This document shows, one piece after another, positions 16,034-24,836 of a stretch of DNA of 64,000 bases; position 1 is the first letter of the stretch; each line of letters opens with the position of its first letter. This stretch comes from Streptomyces sp. NBC_00285 (GTDB lineage Bacteria; Actinomycetota; Actinomycetes; Streptomycetales; Streptomycetaceae): contig NZ_CP108055.1 in assembly GCF_036174265.1 (NCBI RefSeq), positions 8,432,001 to 8,496,000 of the forward strand, given 5' to 3'. Under the pieces are notes generated by a model, which had not been told where the DNA came from, did no database searches, and was given only the letters and a program-made list of their open reading frames with translations. Made by a program: the position numbers and the translations under genes.

Positions 16034-16675
16034 ATGACCGGCACACAGACCGCCGGGCGGCGCTACGGCGGACGTGAAGCGGCGCAACGACAGCAGGAGC
16101 GCCGCATCCGCCTCATCCAGGCGGGCCTCGACCTGTTCGGCACGTCCGGATACGCCTCGGTCTCCGTCAAGCAGGTGTGCTCGCATGCCGGACTGACCCA
16201 GCGCTACTTCTACGAGTCGTTCCGCGACCGCGAAGACCTTCTCGCCGGGGTCTACAACGACCTGATCGCTACGATCAGCGCCGAAACCGCGCAGGCCGCA
16301 GCCGCTGCCGCACCCGATATCGACGCCCAACTGCGCGCCGGCCTTGAGGTGTTCATCCGCACACTGGCCGGCGACGCCCGCATGGCCCGCCTGGTGCTCA
16401 TCGAGGTCGTGGGCGCCAGCCCTCGCCTCGAAGTGCGTCGCCGTGAGGTCCTGCACGAATTCGCCGCAATGGTTGCCGCGGTCGTCGGACCGCTCCCCGC
16501 CCCGGAAGCCCCCTCCAGCCGGCTCACCATGACCGCGATGAGCCTGGTCGGCGGAGTCAACGAACTCCTCGTGGACTGGACACTCGGCCACCAGAACGCC
16601 ACCGTCGATGAACTGGTCGACCTGTGCCACACCCTGTACATCGCGGCCTACCGAGCCATCAGCGATCAGCCCTGA
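16034..16675 (+). CDS. TetR family transcriptional regulator
   Basis: The 213-residue product has an N-terminal TetR helix-turn-helix (about residues 22-68; GYASVSVKQVCSHAGLTQRYFYESFRDRE) and an alpha-helical ligand-binding domain. ATG 16034 follows AAGGGGAG. It is divergent from the five-gene SDR operon across two matched palindromes, so it very likely represses both itself and that operon until a ligand, perhaps a pathway intermediate, binds. Confidence 0.92.
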   Translation: MTGTQTAGRRYGGREAAQRQQERRIRLIQAGLDLFGTSGYASVSVKQVCSHAGLTQRYFYESFRDREDLLAGVYNDLIATISAETAQAAAAAAPDIDAQLRAGLEVFIRTLAGDARMARLVLIEVVGASPRLEVRRREVLHEFAAMVAAVVGPLPAPEAPSSRLTMTAMSLVGGVNELLVDWTLGHQNATVDELVDLCHTLYIAAYRAISDQP

Positions 16676-17505
16676 CCGCGCAGGCCCGGATTCCTTCAGG
16701 CGCGCGATGAACGCAGGTGCGGGGCACCTGCTGGTTTTCGACTGTCGGGCGGGTCTCATACCCGTCATCCATCCGGAAGCGCCGCAGCGCGATCGGGCTG
16801 AGCGGCCGCGAACCATGGCGGGCGTCGCGGCGCGGGAGCTGCTGAACGATCGCGGATCACCTGCCGCCTGCGCCTGCTGGCGCGCGCCCCGGGTCCTGGC
16901 CCGCGACGGACCCGACCCTGCCGTTGTCGCTGGATGCCTGCACATGCCCAGGCCCGCTGAGTGCCCTGCCCTGCGAGCCAGGTGGCACACCGGATCAGGG
17001 GAGGGCTGACGGCATTTTTCCCGCCGGGGCCGGGCTCATGGCGCCCACGGCCCGCGTGACTTGACGCCCTTGCTCCCCGGCATTCGGGGCAAAGCCCGGT
17101 GATCGTAAGGGAATTGATGAGCAGCCGGGCGCGGGGGAGGCTGTGGTCTTGTCGGCATCGGCGCCCAGCGGCAGGGCACGATCACCGTTTCCCGGAGCCT
17201 CGTCCTGCCGGCCCGGACGCTCGCCGATCTGGTCATTGCCCGTGCGTCGGCGGCTGCCGTGACGGCGTATCCCTGCATCTACATCCGAGGCGTTTCGGGA
17301 TGGGCCGAGACACGCTTGGCAATCGCCTCGGCAGAGGTGCCGTAGCGGCCCTTGAGCGCGAACTCGCCATCGCAGCGCGGGGATGGCGCTCCCACATCTC
17401 TCCTGCCTGCTCATCCGGTGCGTGCCGCCATGCCGGCGGGCGCCGGTCGGCTCGGCCTGAAGCCGGCCTGTGACGTGCCCCGGGATCAGTTCCCTGCTTG
17501 AGAGC
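16676..17505. other. 830-bp region without a convincing gene
   Basis: Both strands have open frames but none shows a recognisable domain, a good start or consistent codon use. On the minus strand around 17250-17380 one frame reads GEFALKGRYGTSAEAIAKRV then a stop and continues MQGYAVTAAADARAM, which looks protein-like and may be a gene remnant, but I cannot name it. The TetR gene and the SDR promoter bound the region. Confidence 0.35.
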
Positions 17506-17560
17506 TTGCGCACTGGAAACCGAACGGTTTACAGTGAGGCAAGGCGAAACCGATCGGTTT
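17506..17560 (+). promoter_or_regulatory. Promoter with dual AAACCG-type palindromic operators
   Basis: The -35 TTGCGC (17506-17511), 18-bp spacer and -10 TACAGT (17530-17535) precede the SDR gene at 17582. Operator 1, AAACCGAACGGTTT (17517-17530), fills the spacer and operator 2, the perfect AAACCGATCGGTTT (17547-17560), covers the expected start of transcription. A TetR-type repressor would block RNA polymerase at both. The same composite element occurs at 9611-9658. Confidence 0.8.
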
Positions 17561-17581
17561 CCTTCAAGGGTTCGGGAGTGC

Positions 17582-18397
17582 ATGATGACGACAAATCGAC
17601 CGGTGGCCCTCGTGACGGGCGCCTCCTCCGGCATCGGCAAGCAGACCGCGCTCGCGCTGGTCGCGGCGGGTTTCGAGGTGGCCGGTACGGGCCGTGACAC
17701 CTCACGGGTCGCCCCTCTCCGGGGTGTGACGTTCTTCGACCTCGACGTGGTGAGCGACAAGTCGGTCACCGCGGTGGTCCAGCAGGTGATCGACCGGTTC
17801 GGGCGGATCGACGTCCTGGTCAACAACGCGGGCATCGGCTCGATCGGCGCGGCCGAGGAGACCTCCCTCGCGCAGGCCCAGGGCGTCTTCGACATCAACG
17901 TCTTCGGGGTCATGCGCATGGTGAGGGAGGTCCTGCCGCACATGCGTGCCCGGGGACGCGGCCGCATCATCAACCTCTCGTCCGTGCAGGGCTTCATCCC
18001 CGCTCCCTACATGGCCGTCTACGGCGCGTCCAAGCACGCGATCGAGGGCTACTCCCAGTCCCTGGACCACGAGGTCCGGCAGTACGGCGTCCGCTCACTC
18101 CTGGTCGAACCCGCCTACACCAACACCGGGTTCGAGGCCAACAGCGCCAAGCCCGACACCCCCCTGCAGACCTACGCCGACCAGCGGAACGTCTTCGACC
18201 GCCTGATGGCGGAGGCGATCCAGAGCGGTGACGACCCCGCCGTGGTCGCCAAGGCGATCGTCACAGCCGCCACCGACACCAAGCCGAAACTGCGCTACGC
18301 CGCCGGTCCCATGGCCGGACGCGCGCGCATGCTCCGCTTCGTTCCCGCCTGGGTCCTGGACAAGCAGATCCGCAGCATGAACAAGCTCGCCGGCTGA
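17582..18397 (+). CDS. Short-chain dehydrogenase/reductase
   Basis: The 271-residue product has TGASSGIG (about residues 13-20), NNAG (about 89), the catalytic Ser in NLSSVQG and YGASK (about 152). It belongs to the classical SDRs of the oxidoreductase/retinol dehydrogenase-like group. ATG 17582 (or 17585) follows CGGGAG. It sits under a dual-operator promoter and is followed 66 bp later by a SnoaL-like gene, with which it probably forms an operon. The substrate is unknown. Confidence 0.9.
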   Translation: MMTTNRPVALVTGASSGIGKQTALALVAAGFEVAGTGRDTSRVAPLRGVTFFDLDVVSDKSVTAVVQQVIDRFGRIDVLVNNAGIGSIGAAEETSLAQAQGVFDINVFGVMRMVREVLPHMRARGRGRIINLSSVQGFIPAPYMAVYGASKHAIEGYSQSLDHEVRQYGVRSLLVEPAYTNTGFEANSAKPDTPLQTYADQRNVFDRLMAEAIQSGDDPAVVAKAIVTAATDTKPKLRYAAGPMAGRARMLRFVPAWVLDKQIRSMNKLAG

Positions 18398-18463
18398 CAC
18401 CCACCACCCGCAAACCCCGTCCACCCACAAACTCGTTCGCGCCGTTGATACCGGGAGAGACCC

Positions 18464-18979
18464 ATGTCCGAGACGCTGCACTCCGCCGCCGCCACCACCG
18501 TGGCGCGCTGGCGCTCCGCCGAGGAACGCGGTGACGTCGACGCCGCGGTCGCGTGTCTGAGCCGGGACGTCGTGCTCAGCTCGCCGCTCACCGACCAGTT
18601 CCGCTTCGAGGGAGCTGACCAGCTGCGTGACTTCCTGACCGTGGCGTTCGCGGCGGTCAAGGACGTCCGCTACCACACCCAGACCGGCGAGGGCGACGTA
18701 TACGCCCTGGTCTACCGGGCGCGGGTGGGGTCCCAGCAGTTCGAGGAGGTGCAGATGCTGCGGCTCGACGACCAAGCACGCATCACGGAGATCACGCTCT
18801 TCGGGCGTCCGATGCCGGCCCTCACCGCCCTGATGCACCTCATGGGTCCGGCGCTCGCCCGCCAGCAGGGCCGCCGGGGCCTTGCGGCGCTCATGAGCGT
18901 CAGCACTGTACCCATTCACGCGATGGTCTCCTCGGGGGACAGCAGCATGGTCGCGAAGACCCGGCCGACAGCCCGGTAG
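18464..18979 (+). CDS. SnoaL/NTF2-like fold protein
   Basis: The 171-residue product has the NTF2-like pattern: an N-terminal helix (VARWRSAEERGDVDAAVACL), SRDVVLSSPLTDQFRFEGAD, and beta strands VYALVYRARVGSQQFEEVQML and ITEITLFGRPMPALT. The fold is used both for small-molecule binding and for catalysis; no catalytic residues can be assigned. ATG 18464 has GGGAGA upstream. Its position after the SDR gene suggests a shared pathway. The tail past residue 130 is not typical of the fold. Confidence 0.75.
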   Translation: MSETLHSAAATTVARWRSAEERGDVDAAVACLSRDVVLSSPLTDQFRFEGADQLRDFLTVAFAAVKDVRYHTQTGEGDVYALVYRARVGSQQFEEVQMLRLDDQARITEITLFGRPMPALTALMHLMGPALARQQGRRGLAALMSVSTVPIHAMVSSGDSSMVAKTRPTAR

Positions 18980-18984
18980 ACCTG

Positions 18985-19112
18985 AGAGCACCAGGTCCAC
19001 CGGCCGTTTGGCCCCGTTCCCCTTCCAGGAGTTGGCGGCAGCCGCAGGCGATGTCCCCGGCAGACAGCTTCAGGTCGCAGGAACGCACGAGGTATCTGCC
19101 GTCCAGGTGGGC
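18985..19112 (-). pseudogene. Decayed transposase fragment (IS1634/IS4-like C-terminus)
   Basis: On the minus strand the frame reads AHLDGRYLVRSCDLKLSAGD then IACGCRQLLEGERG (down to 19011). IS1634-type transposases have a closely similar stretch, LDGKYLLRTSD...SAEDIALGYKQLLEVERGWRDMK. After ERG the match breaks off in this frame, and weak similarity to LRPVYHR appears out of frame, so the copy is frameshifted and short. No terminal inverted repeats were found. Confidence 0.5.
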
Positions 19113-19281
19113 TCCAGCGCGCCCTGACCCCACGGGCGAAGCCGACTCCCGAGAGCGGCTGCTGGAGGCACCGTCCCTCACCGGCCACGGCAACGTCCGG
19201 CCAATCCCCCCCCCCACGCGCCGAGGTGATGCGGCAACTCGCCGCGCCTTCCAGGAACTTGACCCAACAGGAGACGCTGCC

Positions 19282-20439
19282 ATGAAACGACGTACGTTCC
19301 TTACGGCGACCACCGCGTCGCTGGCCGCCACCCAACTCGCCGGACCCGCCTACGCCTACGCCTCCGCTTCCGGGTCAACAGCCGGTCACTACGAGGTCGT
19401 TGCCCGCTTCTGGGGCGCTATGCCGACGGGTGTCACCGTCTCGCGCCGAGGCCGCATCTTCGTCAACTTTCCCCGCTGGGGCGACGACGTCCCGTTCACC
19501 GTCGCCGAACTGCGCGGCGGGAAGCCGGTGGCCTATCCCGACGCCGAGGTGAACCGTCAGGACCCCTCAGACCTGGCCGGGCACTTCCAGTCGGTGCAGA
19601 GCGTCGTCGTCGACCCGGCCGACCGGCTGTGGATCCTCGACACCGGAAGCCCGGGGTTCGCCGGGTCGTCCTACGGCGGTCCCAAGCTCGTGGCGGTCGA
19701 CCTGCACACCGACCGGATCGTACGGACGATCCTCTTCCCGCCCGAGGTGGTGCCGGCGAACAGCTACCCCAACGACGTGCGCTTCGACCTGCGACGCGGC
19801 GCCCAGGGCACGGCCTTCATCACCGACTCGGGCGGCTCCAACGGCATCATCGTGGTCGACCTCGCCACCGGCCGCTCCCGGCGGCGACTGACCGGGCACC
19901 CCTCGGCACTCCCGGACACGCAGTTCCTTCCGGTCATCGAGGGCGAGCCCTTCATGGTCCGCCCCGCGGGCGGCGAACCCACGTACTACGAGACCGGCTC
20001 CGACGGCATCGCTCTCAGCGCCGACGGCACGCGCCTCTACTACTGCCCGCTCTCCAGCCGCCGGCTGCACAGCGTGTCCATCGACGCCCTCGCCGATCCG
20101 GACGCCACGGACGCCGAGGTGGCGGCGACGGTCGAGGACCTCGGGTTCAAACCGATGGCCGACGGTCTGGAGAGCGACGACAAGGGACGGCTCTACGGCG
20201 GCGACCTGGAACACAACGCGATCTGGCGCAGGAGCCCGAACGGCACCTACCGGACCCTCGCCCAGGGTCACGATCTGATCTGGGTCGACACCCTGTCCGT
20301 CGCCGCGGACCGGCACCTGTACGCCATCGCCAACCAGCTCAACCGGCTGTCGCCCTTCCACGAGGGCCAGGACCTGCGCCGCAAGCCCTACCTCCTGGTC
20401 CGTCTGCCGATCGACGCCGGGCCGGTCAAGCTCGTGTGA
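19282..20439 (+). CDS. Secreted major-royal-jelly-protein (MRJP)/SMP-30-like beta-propeller
   Basis: The 385-residue product begins MKRRTFLTATTASLAATQLAG, a twin-arginine-like signal peptide with an Ala-rich cleavage region near residue 28. The mature part has VTVSRRGRIFVNFPRW, DRLWILDTG, NDVRFD, TAFITDSGG and DGLESDDKGRLYGGDLE, the blade signatures of MRJP/yellow-like six-bladed propellers. Bacterial members are exported and of unknown or lactonase-like function. ATG 19282 has AGGAGA at 19269-19274. It stands alone downstream of the IS remnant. Confidence 0.85.
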   Translation: MKRRTFLTATTASLAATQLAGPAYAYASASGSTAGHYEVVARFWGAMPTGVTVSRRGRIFVNFPRWGDDVPFTVAELRGGKPVAYPDAEVNRQDPSDLAGHFQSVQSVVVDPADRLWILDTGSPGFAGSSYGGPKLVAVDLHTDRIVRTILFPPEVVPANSYPNDVRFDLRRGAQGTAFITDSGGSNGIIVVDLATGRSRRRLTGHPSALPDTQFLPVIEGEPFMVRPAGGEPTYYETGSDGIALSADGTRLYYCPLSSRRLHSVSIDALADPDATDAEVAATVEDLGFKPMADGLESDDKGRLYGGDLEHNAIWRRSPNGTYRTLAQGHDLIWVDTLSVAADRHLYAIANQLNRLSPFHEGQDLRRKPYLLVRLPIDAGPVKLV

Positions 20440-20657
20440 CCTCGCCGGCCCGCGTCGGGCGGCCGCCTGGGCGGGGGAGCAGTGTGCACCCCGGCCGTAC
20501 AGCGGGCGGCCTCGACCCGGGCGCGGACCCGGGCGGGGCAGGGCTTGCCGGTGCAGTGCGCGGCGCTGCGGTCGATTTCGGGCAGGCCATGGTCTCCGTA
20601 CAACTCGACAGTCTCCGTACAACTCCACGCCCTCAAGGCGCTGATCCGTACGTTCAG

Positions 20658-20682
20658 GCCCGGAGCCGTACCGGCTCCGGGC
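20658..20682. terminator. Stem-loop abutting the TetR stop codon
   Basis: Perfect arms GCCCGGAGCCG (20658-20668) and CGGCTCCGGGC (20672-20682) with loop TAC, directly next to the stop of the minus-strand TetR gene and between convergent genes. A 15-bp direct repeat, GTCTCCGTACAACTC, also lies just upstream in the same gap (about 20589-20625). Confidence 0.7.
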
Positions 20683-21318
20683 TCACGGCACGTCCGCGAA
20701 CGCCTGAACCTTCCCCTCGCTCACTCGCCAGCCCGCTACCAATACCCCCAAGGCCCGCTCGTAGCAGTCGGCGACCGCGAGCCCGGGCGGCTCGTTTCCC
20801 GACAGCACCAGGGACACCAGGCCATGGGCCGTTCCCCAGACCGACAGCGCGATGACCTCCGGGTCGGACTCCGGACTGAACTGCCCTGCCTGCTGTCCGC
20901 GCCGCACGGCGTCGACGAGGGGCCGGTAGGTCTCGATGGCCTCACGTGGCCTCTCCGACTCCGACTCGGACGGGCACTGGACGCTGCGGTCGGCGAAGAG
21001 GATCGCGTAGAGATGCGGGTTGGCGATGGCGTATTCGCGATAGACGAGCCCAAGTCGGATCACGTCGCCGGCCGGGTCGTCCGTCGGACGGATGGCTGCC
21101 AGGCGTGCGACGAAGAGCCGCGCGGCCTCCTCGTACAGGCTCCTGAGCAGACCCGCCTTGTTGCCGAACAGCGAGTAGACCGCCGTGGTCGAGGTCTTCA
21201 CGTCCGCGGCGAGCTGTCGCAGGCTCAGCGCGGCGGTGCCGCGGTCGAAGACCGTGGCGGCCGCGCGGTGCAGGAGCCGGAGCCGGAGTGCTTCGTCGTG
21301 TGTCTTGAGCCTGGCCAT
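20683..21318 (-). CDS. TetR family regulator of the adjacent MMPL exporter
   Basis: The 211-residue product has a TetR helix-turn-helix at about residues 15-60 (GTAALSLRQLAADVKTSTTAVYSLFGNKAG) and a TetR_C-type helical domain (WGTAHGLVSLVLSG). ATG 21318 starts the best-supported version. It is divergent from the MMPL gene, with AACAC(C/T)GTTACG elements at 21335-21346 and 21509-21520 between them, so it most likely represses the exporter and itself. Confidence 0.9.
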   Translation of the reverse strand: MARLKTHDEALRLRLLHRAAATVFDRGTAALSLRQLAADVKTSTTAVYSLFGNKAGLLRSLYEEAARLFVARLAAIRPTDDPAGDVIRLGLVYREYAIANPHLYAILFADRSVQCPSESESERPREAIETYRPLVDAVRRGQQAGQFSPESDPEVIALSVWGTAHGLVSLVLSGNEPPGLAVADCYERALGVLVAGWRVSEGKVQAFADVP

Positions 21319-21334
21319 GGCGCCATCGTATTGC

Positions 21335-21520
21335 AACACCGTTACGAATGCCTATCGGCACCGTTTTGACTTGTTGTCGTCCGCCCGGCCCCGCGCCAGG
21401 ACCCGCCGCCTCCGAACGAGCTCCTCTCGCATATCAGCAGGTCAGAGCAGAGGAACGCGCCCACTCTGTGAATGAGAGCTACGCAACAGGGTTGCATCGA
21501 GCAATAAAAACACTGTTACG
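21335..21520. promoter_or_regulatory. TetR/MMPL divergent promoter region with repeated operator-like elements
   Basis: AACACCGTTACG (21335-21346) lies just upstream of the TetR start and AACACTGTTACG (21509-21520) upstream of the MMPL start; both contain the near-palindrome AACAxxGTT. An additional dyad GCAAC-AGG-GTTGC is at 21483-21495. The repeated element in both promoters of a divergent pair is what a local repressor would need. Confidence 0.6.
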
Positions 21521-21583
21521 GTTCGTTCGGCGCCGACCTTGGGACGGTCCTGTCCGGCGCCGGCCAACGATCTAGGAGAAGTC

Positions 21584-23761
21584 ATGTTTGAGGGGTTCGG
21601 GCGGCTGCTGTACCGCAGGCGAAAGCCGGTGCTGATACTGACCCTGCTGTTCGCCGTCCTGTCCGGGGCCTACGGCGCCGGAGTCTTCGGCTCCCTGACA
21701 CCGCTCGGCTTCCAGGACCCCGGCTCGGACAGCGTGCGCGCGGCCCACATCGCCGAGAAGGCGTTCCCGCAGCGGACACCCGACGCGGTGATCGTCTACC
21801 GCGACAAGGACCGCACCGTCGACGATCCGTCCTTCCAGCAGGCGGTCGTCAAGCAACTGAAGTCCCTGCCGAAGTCGGAGGTGACCGGCTACCTGGACTT
21901 CTGGACGACCAGGATGCCGGCGCAGGTCAGCCACGACCGGCACGCCACCTACGTCGCCCTGAACCTGCACGGCAGCAGCGAGAAGGCCAAGGAGGACGCG
22001 TACAAGGCGGTCAAGGACAAGATCCCGGCCCCCGGCCTTCAGACGCTGCAGGGCGGCACGGTGCCCACCGGCCACCAGGCGAGCGAGAAGATCGAACAAG
22101 ACCTGAGAACCGCGGAAATCATCTCGGCCCCCGTGCTCTTCCTGCTCCTGCTGGTCGTGTTCGGCGGTCTGACCGCGGCCTTCCTCCCGCTGCTCGTCGG
22201 CGTGCTCTCCATCCTCGGTTCGATGGCCGTCCTGCGGACCATCGCGAACATCACCGACGTGTCCGTGTTCTCCATGAGCCTGGTCACGATCCTGGGTCTC
22301 GCGGTCGCCATCGACTACGGCCTGCTGATCGTGAGCCGCTACCGCGAGGAACTGGCGGCCGGCTACACCGGCGAAGCGGCGATCGGGCGCACCCTCGCCA
22401 CGGCCGGGCGCACCGTGATGGTCTCCGGCACCACGGTCGCGGCGGCGCTGGCCGGCCTGACCCTCTTCCCGTCGACGTTCCTGAAGTCGATGTCGTACGG
22501 CGGGGTGGCAGCGGTCCTGCTCGCGGTGCTCTTCTCACTGGTCGCGCTGCCGGCGCTGCTCGCCGTGATGGGACCGAAGGTCAATGCCTTCCCGCTGCGC
22601 CGCAAGAAGGCAGGGCGGCCGACGGCGGCGGGCGAGGGTGCCTGGTACCGGTTCGGGCACGGCCTGATGCGGCGGCGGTGGGTCGTGGTGGTGGGCGCGG
22701 TGGGCCTGCTGCTGACACTCGCCCTGCCGTTCTCCAAGATCGAGTTCGGTTCCATCAACGCGCAGCAGCTGCCGAGCAGCTCCGAGGGCCGCCAGGTCTT
22801 CAACGCCATGGAGCACGACTTCGACGGCGACGCGGTCAAGTCCATCGACTCGCTGCTCGTGCTGAAGTCCGACGGGACCTCGAAGGGGCAGGGCGCGGCG
22901 CTGAAGGCGTACGCCGAGCGGCTCGGCGCAACGGAGGGCGCCACGAGCGCCCGGATCAGCGGCGTGGAGGGCACCACGGCCCGGGTGTCGGTCACCTATG
23001 ACGGCAACCCCATCTCGACCCACGCGCGCGACCTGGTGAACCGGATCAAGGAGGTACCGGCACCGCCCGGCGCCCGGGCCTACATCGGCGGCGAGTCGGC
23101 GATCTACGACGACACTCTGGACGCGCTCGGCGAGACCCTGCCGTGGATGCTGCTCTACATCGCCGTGATGACGTACATCCTGCTGTTCCTCGCGTTCGGC
23201 TCGGTGCTGCTGCCGTTGAAGGCGATCGCGATGAACATGCTGTCGCTGTCCGCGACCTTCGGTGTCCTGGTCTGGATCTTCCAGGACGGCCATCTGCACA
23301 ACCTGCTCGGCTTCGATCCGACGGGGAACATCGAGCCCAACATGCCGATCATGCTGTTCGCGCTGATCTTCGGGCTCTCCATGGACTACGAGGTGTTCCT
23401 GGTGTCCCGGATGCGGGAGCAGTACGACAAGCAGGGCGACAGCACGGAAGCCGTGGCGATGGGGCTGAGGTCCATCGGCCGCCTGGTCGTGAGCGCGGCG
23501 GTGCTGATGTGTGTGCCGCTCGCGGCGATCGGGATGAGCGATGTGCTGACCATCAAGCTGTTCGGCGTCGGCATGGTGTTCGCGGTCCTGGTGGACGTGC
23601 TGGTGGTGCGCATCCTGCTGGGAACGGCCGTCATGAGACTGCTGGGCAGGGCGGCCTGGTGGGCTCCGGGCCCGCTCGCCCGCTTCTACGACCGGTTCGG
23701 CATCAAGGAGACCGACGTGCCGGAGGACACCGACGAGCGGGTCCCCGTCCCCACGGGCTGA
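21584..23761 (+). CDS. MMPL family (RND-type) transporter
   Basis: The 725-residue product has the MMPL layout: a first membrane helix (LILTLLFAVLSGAYGAG), a periplasmic-type loop of about 140 residues, a block of membrane helices (about 180-340; LGLAVAIDYGLLIVSRYREE), a second loop and a second helix block (about 510-700; FGLSMDYEVFLVSRMREQY). The DYG and DYE motifs in the fourth helix of each half are the proton-relay residues of the family. It should export a lipid or hydrophobic compound. ATG 21584 follows AGGAGA at 21574-21579. Confidence 0.93.
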   Translation: MFEGFGRLLYRRRKPVLILTLLFAVLSGAYGAGVFGSLTPLGFQDPGSDSVRAAHIAEKAFPQRTPDAVIVYRDKDRTVDDPSFQQAVVKQLKSLPKSEVTGYLDFWTTRMPAQVSHDRHATYVALNLHGSSEKAKEDAYKAVKDKIPAPGLQTLQGGTVPTGHQASEKIEQDLRTAEIISAPVLFLLLLVVFGGLTAAFLPLLVGVLSILGSMAVLRTIANITDVSVFSMSLVTILGLAVAIDYGLLIVSRYREELAAGYTGEAAIGRTLATAGRTVMVSGTTVAAALAGLTLFPSTFLKSMSYGGVAAVLLAVLFSLVALPALLAVMGPKVNAFPLRRKKAGRPTAAGEGAWYRFGHGLMRRRWVVVVGAVGLLLTLALPFSKIEFGSINAQQLPSSSEGRQVFNAMEHDFDGDAVKSIDSLLVLKSDGTSKGQGAALKAYAERLGATEGATSARISGVEGTTARVSVTYDGNPISTHARDLVNRIKEVPAPPGARAYIGGESAIYDDTLDALGETLPWMLLYIAVMTYILLFLAFGSVLLPLKAIAMNMLSLSATFGVLVWIFQDGHLHNLLGFDPTGNIEPNMPIMLFALIFGLSMDYEVFLVSRMREQYDKQGDSTEAVAMGLRSIGRLVVSAAVLMCVPLAAIGMSDVLTIKLFGVGMVFAVLVDVLVVRILLGTAVMRLLGRAAWWAPGPLARFYDRFGIKETDVPEDTDERVPVPTG

Positions 23762-23773
23762 ACCCTCCCGAGA

Positions 23774-23805
23774 GGCCGAAGCGTCTTCACCGGTGCACTT
23801 CGGCC
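23774..23805. terminator. Hairpin between convergent MMPL and MerR genes
   Basis: Arms GGCCGAAG (23774-23781) and CTTCGGCC (23798-23805) in the 90-bp gap between convergent genes. Confidence 0.5.
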
Positions 23806-23852
23806 CTCGCTGCCGCCGTGAACGGGGGTGCCGGCGGTGCACTGCTGGGGAC

Positions 23853-24563
23853 TCACTCCTCCGGCTGCTCGCCCCGCTCGCATGCACGGCGGTCATGGCG
23901 CCGGTGGTTCGCGTCCTCCTGGGCCAGGCGCCGTAGCAGCCGGACGACCGGCTCGAACAGCACGGTGAGGACCACCGCCCGCTCGGCGAGGGCGATGCGG
24001 TCCTCGATCCCCTCGAACTGCGCGAAGTCCAAATCGGCGGTGGAGGTGGCGAGTTGTGCGTAGGGGACGAGGTCGTCGACCGTGTAGTCGGTGCCGAGGC
24101 GGCTCAGCGCGGCGAGACTTTCGGCGAGTGCGGGGCGGTGCGGTGACGCGTCGGAGATCCGCCAGCCCATGTTCTCGATGAGAGCCTCGACCCTCATGGC
24201 GGCTCCGCCCGGTACAGCCCCGTCGGCGGTGCTCTCCGCTCCGGGGCTGTCCTCGTTGTCCGCGCCGCTTTTCCCGTTCGTCTCTGCAGAGGGCACGGGC
24301 AGTGCGTGGTGGACGACGCCCAGGGTCTCGAACCCGTCCAGTGGACGGTCCACCGCATCGAGCACCTCACGGGTACGGGCGACGGACAGCCCGCCGAGCT
24401 GGATGAGCGAACGGATCAGACGGAGCCGCTGGATGTGCTCCTCGCCGTACTCGACCGCCGTCGCGTTCAGCGCGCGTCCCTCGGGAAGCAGCCCTTCCCG
24501 TCGGTAGTACTTGATGGTCGCCATCGGCACCCCGGACCGTCGGCTGAGCTCTGAAATCCTCAT
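23853..24563 (-). CDS. MerR family transcriptional regulator
   Basis: The 236-residue product starts with the MerR winged helix (MRISELSRRSGVPMATIKYY, then REGLLPEGRALNATAVEY) and its dimerisation helix (HIQRLRLIRSLIQLGGLSV). A linker rich in Asp/Gly/Ala (about 100-135) separates a C-terminal helical domain that could bind a ligand. It is divergent from the DUF6230 gene; two dyads with CACTATCG arms lie in the gap and are the likely binding sites. A few residues upstream of ATG 24563 are also open but lack a better start. Confidence 0.88.
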   Translation of the reverse strand: MRISELSRRSGVPMATIKYYRREGLLPEGRALNATAVEYGEEHIQRLRLIRSLIQLGGLSVARTREVLDAVDRPLDGFETLGVVHHALPVPSAETNGKSGADNEDSPGAESTADGAVPGGAAMRVEALIENMGWRISDASPHRPALAESLAALSRLGTDYTVDDLVPYAQLATSTADLDFAQFEGIEDRIALAERAVVLTVLFEPVVRLLRRLAQEDANHRRHDRRACERGEQPEE

Positions 24564-24625
24564 GCGCTCCCTCACGCTCAACTGTCCCACCAGTATCGCG
24601 TTACCGGGGGTTGCCCCGATGGGAT

Positions 24626-24665
24626 CGATAGTGCCACTATCGGGTACTCGGTAGTAGCACTATCG
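24626..24665. promoter_or_regulatory. Two CGATAGTG/CACTATCG dyads in the MerR-DUF6230 gap
   Basis: Dyad 1 (24626-24642) is CGATAGTG-C-CACTATCG, perfect. Dyad 2 (24649-24665) keeps CACTATCG but has a degenerate left arm, CGGTAGTA. Their centres are 23 bp apart, about two helical turns. They lie 60-100 bp upstream of the MerR start on one side and 170-210 bp from DUF6230 on the other. Confidence 0.7.
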
Positions 24666-24836
24666 AGCGCTTCTCCGGTGTGCCCACTTCTCCGTGCGCG
24701 TGGACGACATGCGCCCGCGGAAGCCGCCTGCACCGCCACGGCCACACCCAGCCGCAGTTCTCTCCCCACCCCGGGCCCGGGCCAGCCAGTTCTGGGTCCG
24801 GGCGTCTCGTACGCATCGACAACGGAGACCAACACC

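Noticed and set aside
19011..19112. A functional insertion sequence
   Set aside because: Only a 34-residue stretch resembles a transposase, it is broken off and frameshifted, and no terminal inverted repeats or target duplication were found.
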